From the NCBI RefSeq assembly GCF_000524195.1, contig NW_020170384.1:1229989-1293988 (forward strand): a stretch of 64,000 nt of DNA. Direction: 5' to 3'. The notes under the pieces are model-generated. The model saw nothing but the letters and a program-made list of their open reading frames with translations, was not told the DNA's origin and made no database searches. The first letter of the stretch is position 1; each line of letters opens with the position of its first letter. This DNA is from Echinococcus granulosus. Lineage: Eukaryota > Platyhelminthes > Cestoda > Cyclophyllidea > Taeniidae. This document shows, piece after piece, positions 11,901 through 23,600 of the stretch. A program made the translations under genes and the position numbers.

Positions 11901-14900
11901 CTTCGTTAAGACCGTTCAAGGTAATGCAGCCAAAATACGATCGAGTTTTGAAACGATACACGCAAAGTGTGATGACTGAAAGACTTAATCGGACCCAATC
12001 CGATTTCCACCATTAGCAATCTAGGCCTGAAAGCAAACTGTTGGAAATGTCTAAAGTGCTCTAAGAGATGGCAAATGTCAAAAGAAGTCTTACGTGAAAT
12101 GTCTGTCCCTGTTATACTACCAATTTCAATCCATTTATATAAAGTGATGTTTGCGTAAACTGACGCTTTTTAGGTTAGACGAGGGTTTCGCACCTTAGCA
12201 AGGAATGCGAGTGGCTACAAACCACCACAGCATTGAGAATTAAGTAGCATAAATTTGTCACATTTGCCAACAGGGTCGCAGAGGAGCATCGGTCCAAAGT
12301 TGCTTTTTCCTAGTATGGCACCAAATATCTCCATTTATCTTGTCCTTTCGAGGCTCCCTCACTTCCCTTTACTTAAATGTGTCATGTTTATAGCGGCCGG
12401 GGTCAGTTAAGGGAATGGAGACGTTCCATATATCCGACGCCTGTAACGAAAGTTTCGAGCACCATAATAATTTTCTATGTGAAAATTCATGAGCTCTTTG
12501 AGGAATTCTATTATGAAGCTGGACATTAATGTAGATTTTAAATGAAGATTTTCCTTATAACTTGTGTCCGTGAGCAAGTGACCCGTAATCCACGTGGCTC
12601 GTTTTCCGATTTCGGGAAAAGTGGTTCTGTATTGGAACTTCATTTGCCAGTAAGTATAAATGCGAACAAATGAATAAGGAGGACTTATCTAGCGAGGAAA
12701 AATTGCTCGAAAGTCTTGCAGAGCAAAAATTCTCGATAAAAGTAAACAGTACTACTTGGACTTCTTCAATATAAACAAAAGCCATCGGTATTTGATCCTC
12801 GTCACTGTTGGAAATGGAAATAATGGAGGAAATTATGCAGTAGCCGTATAGGCTTGTAATAGGCTGAGGTTCCCACCTTTGCCTCTGTACCATATGCAAA
12901 ATGGGACATGTACTCTCTTTGTTGTCGCATAGCGGAAGTTTGCGCTTTTGTTTCAACATTCTTTTAATAAATGTGGGGAAATTGGACTAGCCAACACCAG
13001 CGGCGAACACACACGGTGGGCACTGGTAGTGATAGACGGCTTAAGCGAAAGTAGGTGGGGAGTAGATTACGACCTCTTGGTGGGTAGTTGAAAAAGCTTA
13101 TTTTGGTGTTAATTTTGCATAGATCGGTTTGATTAACATATTCGGGAGATGGGCTTTGCTCAGTTCCTCGCATAAATATTAGCGGAGTAGATACTCAAAA
13201 AAAACACTGCAATTAAAGCTTTCATAGTTTTGGCAAATTAAACTGCTGTTATGTAGATTAGGCAGTAGGACGATAGAGTATCCTTAAAGTCGTTTCCGAA
13301 CCATCACAGCGATTAAATTTCAGTATGTTTCAAATTGTCATCCACTTCTGTTGCCGTAAAAATTAACCTTTGCCTGTCTCCCGCGCGTCCAGCAACTTCA
13401 TCATCACTCTTACAATGGCAAGGAGGTGGCGACGCCAGCCATTCAGTCGTTTCAGGTCAAAGTTGGAACTACTGATAGCTCTTGTTAGTGGAAAATGTGC
13501 AAACTAAGTAGACAATCAAAAATAATTCCCGTTATACGCTCAGTGACGTAAATACTGAGTCCTCGCCCTACCGTTATGATCCTAACGCAAAACAGTTTAA
13601 AAAAGATTGACATTTATGCTGATCTTTTGATGGTTAAAGTTCAGCTTTCCGAAGTGTGGATGCACAATCGTACCTTCTCTTAACTTGATGTTAATCACTT
13701 CTAAGGTAAAAACCTTACTCTTCAAGTTAATCCCTACTAGCTGCCCACTCGGCAGCTTGGTGATTCAATTCACGACCATCCCCTGGGGTTAATTAGCGTC
13801 TTACGCTGTTCCGTATGCTTTTTCATCCACGTAGCTATGCAAATTTACCATTTTAGCCTTTTAAATTCCACATTAGTATTTGATTAGATTGGTAGATTAA
13901 AGAAAAGGTTTTCTGTCGATAGAGGGAAGGTGGGCTGGATACAGGATGGATGACATAAATCGCACATGCCCAGTGTCCACTGGTTTTTTAGTAAATACGG
14001 TCACTGTAAATGGATGACATTTTGGAGTGTAAGACGAACGTCAGGAAGCCTTTCATTGAATTTTTTGTTACATAGAGAACCGTTTAGCATTTAGTCTTCC
14101 TTATGGTGCTTTAATTTCGAGAAGAAATTTAACTTTAACATGTGTTTCCTAAAAGTTAATACCTTTTTACTCAGGATTACGTAAGAAAATGACCTCGTTT
14201 TAATTGTACACTCGTCTGGAGAGGTTTTTGCTATTTCCCGTGATTTGGGATCCGTGCCAATGGCATCAGGTAGGGCTTCATGCCGCCAGTACTGCTATTC
14301 ATACAGCTCTTCCAAACGTTTGTAACGAAGCTTAACACAGACTGGTGTGGCTTTTGGTATCTTCAGGGATAAATTAATCTACCTTTTCATTTTCCTTCTT
14401 TGGCAACGCTAAAATATCCCTGAACGCATTTCCACTTCCGCTGAGCATTACAACAAATTGAAATGATTGTGATGCTCCATTAAAACGCAGGTTCGCAGGT
14501 ACGTAAAATTTGAATACGGAGACAATGACATATTCTTCTGCTAGAGCAGATGCCGTCCAACTGGAAGCAGTGCATCATTTGAATTGTGGAGACTTTGCTA
14601 ACGGATTCATCAATGAGCAATGCGATGAACTCCAAGGTTTATTCTGATAATTGTTAATCTCTCGAGACCCAATGACGATGACATGCTAGTCGCATTTCTT
14701 GTCAACAGTCTCTTAAAATCTTCAACTTAACTTTAACCGAATCTCTCCCTAGAACTCATCGTCAAATTATTATTCCCTAAGGTCGCTTTTAGCCGTCTAA
14801 GACTTTATATCTACACATTTTTTGCCATTAACCACCATTCATGGGTGATAATTATTTCCTTAAATAAGACAAAGGAAATCAGTTGGCATTTAAAATGAAA

Positions 14901-15470
14901 CCAGGACAAGAGTTTAGATTGTACGTAAGATTTCCGGTCAGTTGTTTGCACTGCAGTATATGATCCACTAAGTGACCTATCCAAAATATCGCCTAATCAA
15001 CCAGATCTCACATTTGATGGACAGGACACTACCACAACACCAGAGAGAGACCTGGGTGTTGTATTTGGCACATTCAACTTACTTCCATCCGAATTAGTCT
15101 CCACACCGAACCCGTCGAACTGGTTCAAATGCCAACTGCCTTCATACCGCGCGCATGTGGTCAAAGACTCCTTGACTCCATAGCGTCCATAGAATCCTGA
15201 GGTGAAAGCACCCCGGTAAATCCACCGTCCCTTGATTTGCACTCCCTCTCCGTGTCGCTTGCCCTTGAGCCAGCCTCCTGCGTAGAGGTTTCCCGAGGGC
15301 CACACATATACGCCTCTCGATTCGAAACCCATGTTCCACTCGCCAGAGTACTCTCCCTGATTATCCGGACCCGTAGCGATACCGAAGCCGTGGGCTCGGT
15401 TCTCGCACCACTCACCCACATAGCTGCCACCATCGTCAAAGTCGAATCGACCTCCTTCTGCAGTTGCCAT
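5997..15470 (-). CDS. JPH: Junctophilin (MORN-repeat junctional membrane complex protein), eight exons
   Basis: Exons on the minus strand: 15470-15083, 11218-10294, 9684-9566, 9417-9152, 8523-8350, 7748-7186, 7006-6643, 6245-5997. All junctions have GT/AG and keep phase, giving 1016 codons including the stop. Junctophilins bind plasma membrane through MORN repeats and anchor in the sarcoplasmic reticulum by one membrane span, holding the two membranes together at excitation-contraction sites. Visible here: an N-terminus like GGRFxFDDGGSYxGEW; six MORN units at about residues 17-145; a Ser/Gly-rich joining segment with a basic cluster near 240; two more MORN units near 336 and 359 (YSGQW, YEGEW); a charged, Ala-rich helical region; a divergent low-complexity stretch; and a hydrophobic span near 938-960. 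After the span come about 55 Ala/Glu/Lys-rich residues ending at a stop, whereas vertebrate junctophilins end just after the span. Intron 1 is 3.9 kb. The weakest donor is that of exon 3 (GG|gttcgt). Confidence 0.95.
11219..15082 (-). other. JPH: Junctophilin intron 1 (3.9 kb)
   Basis: The donor (gtaagt, read on the minus strand from 15082) and the acceptor (ttgttatttgtag) rejoin the fifth and sixth MORN units in frame. The interior has no recognised gene. A minus-strand frame of 134 codons at 12555-12959 lacks any known motif. A CG/GTGC-rich alternating purine-pyrimidine stretch lies at about 11583-11610, inside a more GC-rich patch (11560-11720) than the rest of the intron. Confidence 0.75.
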
Positions 15471-17689
15471 TGATTAAGGTGGTTAGAGAAAAAGATCCAT
15501 GAGTGGAATGACCCAGTGGGAGCGTATGTGTCTGTGTGATACTCCTTCTTCGCCTGAGTTGGAGGGAGGGGAGAAGAAAGTTGGCCAGAAAGGGGTTGTG
15601 GATGTGAGGCGCGAATGCCGATAGGGAGCAGTACCCAAATGTGTGCGTGAGTGAGTTGAGGCAGTGAAAGTGGAAGGAAAGCCACTCGCAGCAACTGCAG
15701 TTGGCACACGTGGGATCGCGTACGAGGCGGAAGGTGTGTATGTGTGTGCTGTTGCAATTACGTGTAGAGGCCGTGGAAATTGATTGCACTGCCGCGGTCG
15801 AGATGCAGCAGCCAATCACAAGCGCGCATATTCGTGTGCCCGGTGCGTGCATGCTGGCCAACATTTGCAAGCCCATGGACAGAGACCAGGCGCCATTCGA
15901 CCCTTGCTTGAATCCCGAGTGTTTGTGTGTGTGTGCGTATGCGCTTCTGGAAGGAATGCGAGTGATAAACAGTTAGGTGGACCTTTGCGCTCCTACCTGG
16001 GATGGGCTAGGCTGTTTTGTTGCGTGGGAATAGCTTCCTATGTCCAACGGCGATTGAATCCACCATGTGCAATATTAATTCACGTCGTCAAAACTTTCTA
16101 AGTTCCCAAATTCAATCTAGAGAACCTGTAAAACCCTTCCACAAAATCCAAATTTCAACCGAGGCTTACGGTGCTTGCTAATGTCAATATCTTGATTTGT
16201 TTACGAGATGCTTTAAGATCTCTCATTCCCTTTTGGACCGTAAAATCCGTCCAAGAACAGGGAGCACATTTCAAAATAGAGCCAAGATAATTTATTTCGG
16301 TTATTTTATTAAAAAAACGACGGGTCACATCCTGAAGACGCCTAGCAAGAGCCACCGTAGTTTCTCTGCCTCGTCATGTCTATAAATATTCGTTTTCATA
16401 AATTTATGAAGATCCTCCTGGCAGACAACAAAACGTCACCTAACATGCGTTGATTCAGGCTATGTTCTTCTCATTATTCTGTTTCAACTTCCTCGATGCA
16501 TTCGGCGACGCCTCTATTTCAGCGCTGTCGCGGGCTCAAAAAATATGTTGGTGGTTAATCTGTCAAGTTTTTTATTTTATGGAGGCAAAGATCCCTTTTC
16601 GGTCAAAAATTTTTCCATGCTATGCCATTTTTACAAGTAGGTGATGTGCAAAAGCGTAAAAATCATCTTTATTAAGCAGTTGGGATAATTGTGAGGAGAA
16701 AAGCTCCACTCCCTTACACGCACGAAATAATAAGCTGGCAAAATTTAAGGTTCTAATTTAAAATTTTATCCTTTATGCCAAAATGCTAGTTTTTGCAACA
16801 TTTTTGTACAGAAGGCTCAATTTAAGGAAGGATGGTGTGCGTGTACACAGTAATCCTCCACATTACTGCACCTAAACCACAAAACTGTGGCTGATTGTGG
16901 TATCCTGGTGATTGAGTTAGTTGCAAATACATCGAAAAGTACCGTCAGGATTAGTTAAAAACTAAATTTCTTGTAACTTCCAGAATGAGAAAATCACTCT
17001 TTCCACGCAGTTTACTTGAAAGAAATTAGGTGCCACCATGGACGACAGGGGCATCGTTGAGATCCAGGCTCCCTGGAGGCGAATCACTGTTGCTGAATTG
17101 GGGTCCAGAACGCCATTTCGCGGTGATTTACTGCATACACATATTTTTCATGCCATTTACTACGGGGACACGTGCTTTGGGGGGGGGGGGAGGGCGGTTG
17201 GTGCTTTGCCTCGCAGGTACGTCCTCTCAAGTAACAAGAAAGCAGCGATTCCCCTGCAAAAATTGCAGCCCACTCCACAGGCAATGCGATTGTGAAAACC
17301 TGATACCGCATTGTATGCACTGCTATAAAAGGGCTATTAACGTAACTCTGGTTATTGGTAAGCTTAGTTGCTCCCATCATTAACTGACTACAACTTCATC
17401 CGTGGGAAATGGTAGCAACTTGTCAGTAAACAAACATGGTTTTCGCAACTCGCCCCTTGTCTCCCAAAGATTTTCATTATCCTCGACTTCTGTAAAGGAC
17501 AAAGCCATTGAATTATGAATTTGCCTAAGGAAATGCATGTATGGCTAGACACAGCTTGCTTAATGGTGTATTAAGACATAATATTACTTTAATAAAATCA
17601 TATTTTTCGCGAAATTTTGTCCACACTGCATTAACGAGTCCTCTTTCGCTAAAAGGGATGAACTTTGAGCATGCTGAAGGAAGTAGAAC
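15471..17689. other. Divergent intergenic region between junctophilin and ECT2
   Basis: About 2.2 kb between two genes transcribed away from each other, so it should hold both promoters. No TATA box or initiator can be assigned with confidence. It contains GT-rich tracts (a TG run near 15920-15936), a 12-base G run at 17179-17190, and an ATG in a strong consensus context (GCCACCATGG at 17032-17041) opening an 85-codon frame that could not be spliced in phase to ECT2. Confidence 0.5.
17179..17190. repeat. Poly-G tract (12 G)
   Basis: A run of 12 guanines inside a longer G-rich patch (to about 17200) upstream of the ECT2 start. Prone to length error in sequencing and assembly, which matters because it lies inside an open frame that might be a 5' exon. 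Confidence 0.9.
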
Positions 17690-20600
17690 ATGCGCATCGA
17701 AACTCTTCCGAATGGCGAATCACTGCTACCTGACGATGAGGAGGGTACCATTGGTACATGTGGAACCTTCGACAACTCCACCTATCTGTTTGACATGGGG
17801 GAGTTGGATGCGCAGCAAATACCTCATGTTAAAATAGGCGATACCGAGCAGTTTCTGCAACGTTGCACACCAAAACAATTTGATGGCATGGCGACACGAT
17901 ACACGATACAACTTGTGAAACTTCTTGGCAAGCAAAGTCTATTTACACATGGAAGCATAGATGGGATGATTTCAAAAAAAATGGTTGCAAGAACTAGCCA
18001 ATTTCTATGGCTTATCCAATTAGCAGCACAAAATTAGGGCAATTCAATTCCTTTGCCGCTTGCTAACTGCACGTGGTTAACATGATAGTACATGCACTAA
18101 AGAGGATCCCCTTAATGAAGCATTACCTGACGGTGAATCTGTAAAAGGCAGTGTCTCAGTCCAAATAACTGATCTCATACACGATTTCTGGCATGTCATT
18201 CGTATTCTCGATACGTATTTGTGAGGAGCAAATCAGAATGTACCAGTAAAGCTCGTTCCATTTGCATAAAACAAGATTTAAAAGGAAAAATGACGTTTCA
18301 ATAATGACTATCGCACGCCTTTTTGAGGTGCATTTAGTTGCTTGTTTGCTCTAAAATGGGAAACATGTTGTGGGAAATATGGTATGACTTCACACAACTT
18401 TGCAGATTTCTGTGGTCCCTAGCCACTTTACTAAAATAAGATGGGGGAATGGAAACTGAGCTCAGACCTAGCAGATGCCTATACTAGTTTAGAAGGTTTT
18501 CCACGTGAACTTGGCTAAAAGCAAATCACCAAAGGCATTGGGTAAGGAAAACTTACCAAACTGTCATTAAAAGTAAAATAATGGTTTTAAAGGTGGTGAT
18601 GGTTGTTTTAACTCCAGTGAAGTAAGTGAGTTGAATCCCAGCATAATCAAGCCCAGATCTGCGAATGAACGAGATTCGTTTTAATAGGGCACTTGAGCGA
18701 GCGGGCTCTTTGTTTTCCCTCCTCTGCTTCGTAGCGGGCAGATCACGTCGTGTTTTTTTGACGGCCCACCAACTTTTCCACAAGCCTACATCAGGTTCTC
18801 TCCAAGCTCATTCATTCCAGTAATTGTAGTGCTCCTTACGGATCACTAGGAGGTCTCAAATGCTAATGACGCTGCATTTAGGGATGATCATGGGTGATGA
18901 TTGATAATGATGATTTTAGGGATGTGGCTAAATCACTATAGGAAAACATCGAGGACCCTATCATTATTAAACGGTTTGACCGCTTACCAGTTACGACCGT
19001 TGGCTTACTAATTAGATATAAGATATGTTAGGCAAAATAAAATTAGTAAACTCTGATTAGACTGATAAATAGTAAATGTTCTTTTGAAAAAAATAAAGAC
19101 CTCGCCTAAAAAAGCCAAAGATTTGCTATCTAACTAAGTTGCTTAAAGCTGTTTAAAAATTGAATTCCCTCCTATAGACTTAGACAACACATTTCATTCA
19201 GGAAAATTAGTTTTGATAGTATTGTAACATTTAAGTACTTTAATGGCGTCAATATAAGGTTTGATTATTGAATAACTTGATGGCATTAGCAAACAACGTT
19301 TTTTTACAACATCTTGTTCTAAGCAATCGGAGTGACTAAAAGCCTTTGTTGGCGGTGCTCCCAGTTTTATTTGTTTCGTGGGCCTCGAGTGTTATGTCAT
19401 TTTGGGAGGGGTTTTCTCGACTTACCGTTGTAGGCAATGATGTGTTTTCGAATGCCTTATTTCTAAAACTAATTGAGGTAAAGCAATACTTCGTTTAATT
19501 CCGTTAGGATGTTGGCCCTTCCTTGAACATACTGTACATACCAGATATTGAAGCCTTGAAAGAAAGGCAAATTTCAAGCTCTCAGTGTACATCAGTTCTT
19601 CCGGAGGCAATTTTACTGTCTGATTTTTTAAGCCCGTCAGAAATGAGGTCTCTTTGTTCAACTAATCCGAATTCCCGGTTTTATGGACTCCCAAGTCTAT
19701 TTGCCATGAGATTTTACAATAGACGTTGGGTCAAGCTGCGACCCGTCTTTTCTTTCGCGATGATTGGTGCTGTCGTCGCAATCACAGGTTTCCGTGATCC
19801 TGCTGTAGTGGTAAGGTCAACAGCTTCGTCCTCACCGTTTTTGTGATGCACTGCCAATGCATTATGCTCATATCTTTTTAGAACCAAATCGCATCACTAG
19901 TAAACTGGATGGGTGGTAGCATGCGAAGAAAACTAGACCAAAATGTGACACACCTAGTTGCATTTCGTTGTGCTGGTGAGAAGGTTAGGAAAGCTGCTTT
20001 GACATCTGTCAATGTCGCTACAATGAAGGTTTCCTGGGTTGAAGACGCGTGGAATTTAAGACATTCAAATCCTGAAGTCAACGCTTGCGACCCGGATTTT
20101 GTTGTTCGTTCTCCTCTTGTATTTTTTTAACGATGGTTTAGAATCAACACCGCGGAAAAGTGTTCCAGGAGTGTTGTCTCTTCTTCATCGGCTTTTCGCA
20201 GAACAGCGAAACCCTGGCTGAACTTGAGGCCATCGCTAAGGAACACGATGGTACCCTCGCAAAAGATCTTTCTGATGAAAGACTCACACATGTTGTCGTT
20301 GCTGATGACTGGCATAAGAGAAGCGATATTGTTGTGGGTCAATCGTGTCTTCATTCACACGTCATTAAACTTGTGGCATATCTAGTTCCTATCCCATTTT
20401 TGTTTATTAGGATATGAGTGCTCTGCTTGTCGGTCCAAATACAACCACCAAGGTGTCATCCCCCAGTCCCAGTTCTTGTTTGACCGAACTCGATTTGCAC
20501 GCCAGACTTACTGAGGTCGCGTTTCGCGTTCCTGTGCTCCGATTGGACTGGTTCTGGAAGTCGCTACAGTCCACTTATATTTGTCATCCACAGGATTTTC

Positions 20601-23600
20601 TCTATATTCACAATGCTCGAGCTACGGACTCCCCATACGCTTCATTCTTATCTTCTCAGCGTGCCTCCGTTGATCCCTTTTCACCTCAAGTTGCTCATCG
20701 TCCTTCAACTGAAACGTTAGGAAAGGAGAATAGGAGCCCTCATCAAGACGCAAGTGAATGCGAATTGGCTTTTCAAAGCTGCATTTCTCCCACAAGTGGG
20801 TAAAAGTCTGATGTCATTATTATCGCCTCGTTTGTCATTTCTGTCAGCATAATATTCTTACGCAGACATTGAGCAGTCTATGCTGCAAAGGAATGACGAA
20901 AATGCGGATCATCATATTAGTAGGGAGGAGGTGATAGCTCAACTGGCTGATCCACTGCTCATTTTATCCTCAAATTGCCGCCACTCACGAGGTGCGAATT
21001 CATTCATTCTCCCGGAAACCCCTTCTCCACCCTCCTCCTCGACTCATAACTGCTCCACCCTATCAATGGAGCTGCATGGGAAACTGCAGTCAAATGAGGA
21101 TATCGAGGAGAAATCGAAATCTCCAAACTCGCGCACCCCGCTGGAGGCAATTAAAACATCATTTGGTGCGTTGGAGCTTCATTTTTTAGTGTTACTGGTG
21201 TAGTTTCCGGTTTTACGCAGCTAGCAATGCATTTTTAAAATTTTCTCAGAGCACTCCCCGCATCGCTATCGGGCATCACCAAATGCAGCTGATAAGAGGA
21301 CGCCTTTGCAATCACGTCTCAAGGATAGGCAACACCGAGTCTTTGAATTTCTTCTTACTGAGCGCAATTATCTGAACATTCTGGAGTACCTAACACAGAC
21401 CGCATTTTCAGTGAGTACATTAGAAATTCCTCTTTTATTCTTTTCTCCTTTGCTCGTTCTTGAACATATCTTGTCCGCGTATCGATGTTTGTAGACACAA
21501 TGCTAAAAACGGGTGTACCTTTACAGGTAAGACTCGACTGAAGTTAGGTTGTGCCTTGGAAAATAACGGTTGATTTCTTCATTACATTAATTTCATGTAG
21601 CTCCTCATGTTAGTTTACAATGGACAAGCAACAGCCATATCGTAGTCACTGTTACCGAAATAGAGCAACTGCCTCTTTGGCTTCTACTCGACACGCCAGC
21701 AAACATTCCAGTATAGCTAAAATATCTTCGGAGGTTTTTTTACCCAACATTCCTCATCTCTAATGAGTGTAATGATATCGTTACCCTTGACTAGAAGATG
21801 TTTAAGTGATTTTTGTAACTTTTTTGAGTTTGTTTTTCCCAAAATATTACAAACGCACACTTGCGACGCTAGAAGTGCTTCTACTATCTCATGGCTACTT
21901 TCGTTCATTCACTTGCCCGTCTCTAGGAAGTGCTTGCTGAGGACCAGGTAGGTGGACCGATTCTACCCAGGGCGGAGGCGGACATTGTCTTTGGAAAGCT
22001 GACACCCATATATCAACTCCACAAACGCCTTCAATCGCGACTCGCCGAACTTGAGGGCACTTGGAATATGGAAACCAGTCAACTGGGAGAAATCGTCCTA
22101 CCGTATATTGATGAAATGGAAAAAGTAGATTATTTCCTTTACCGTAACTTTTATCATTTATTGAGTCTGCCTGTGACACTCATATTCAGCAACATTTGAT
22201 GATTAGAATTTGTAGTTTTACCGACCCTTTTGGGCCATTCGTTGATACGTAAAGATAAGTCACTATCTCTATGCTAAAAGTTGGCCCTTTAAATCATTAC
22301 CAATTCTCCATTTCAGGTTGTTTTTTTAGCTCTTGATTCTTTAGCCCTAAACCTATGTAATTGGTTTAGCTTCTACTTTGTTTCTCCTAGTCTTTTCCAC
22401 AACATTAGTTGAGCCTCAGCGTTTTGTGTGGGTGTTAGCGTTGCAACCTATCGGTTCGGTTAGTCAGTCAGATCGGGCGTCTCCTATTTGGAAAGTGTAA
22501 TTTTCTTTACCAAAACACGAAACTTTGGCTTCATGTGGGATTCTCTATTTTAGTTTAATCGTTTCGAGATTTTGATAAAGGACCTTTTTGGCTGGGCAAT
22601 TAAGCCCAAAATGATTATTATTTTTGTTTTGTAAACGTGCATTTTAAAAGATTCACTTTCTGCTGTTTAAAAATCTGGCCATTGCTGGGGGCGTTTACAA
22701 CCTCAGCGAGGTTACATGTTTGTATCTAGATGTGTCCATGTCAGCTACACAATCGTTGACAATCCGTCGGATGTGGAAAACTTGTCTTACGACATAGCCT
22801 TACTCTTATTTGATCTCTGGTTGTGCTTGATTGATGTGCGTAATCTATGATTGATGGGAGATTGCAAAAAATCTCCTTTTCCTGCCACAGGTATACAGTC
22901 ACTATATGCAGTTCTACAGTGCGCCACACCTACAGCAGTTGGGACGCGAGTATCCGAGATTCTTGGCTTTCATGCGTCAGGTGGAGAGACGTAAGGAGTC
23001 CGGACGTCAGAGTCTCTCTGATCTCCTTGTGCGTCCTGTTCAACGTCTCCCCTCCATGTTGCTCCTCATCCAGGGTATGTTTGTCTACTTGTTGGTCTAG
23101 CGGTCATTTACTGGCAAAATCATTGCACTTTACTTTCATTTCACCTAAAAAGGTAAGCTATTTGGTGACCTCTCCTTTATTCTCTCGGAATCGTGTGCTA
23201 CCAATAGGGTCTTGTGAAAATTATTCTTAAGGTCGAATCCTGTAAAACAACTTGCTGTTGGGTTTCGTACATGATGATTTTTGTGGCCTAACTTCTAGGC
23301 ATAATCAAATTCACTCCCACATCACATCCTGATTACGACGATATGTCTGCCTTCGCTTCGAAGCTCTCTGGTATCTTGGAGCACATAAATATGCGTCTGA
23401 AGAAGAACGAAGAACACATCTCGTTGCTGAATCTTTATCATGACATCAGTGGCGCTCCTGTAAGCGGCACTTGCTACTTACAGATTATTAGTAAAATTAC
23501 TAAAGGACTAATTTCTGTTTTCATCCCTTAGCCCGAGATGCTATCTTCGTCACGCAGCTTGGTCCGCCAACTGAATGTCTTCCAGCTGGACATTAATGCC

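Noticed and set aside
12555..12959. A 134-codon minus-strand frame in junctophilin intron 1
   Set aside because: No recognisable family, and neither its ends nor its phase fit the junctophilin exons.
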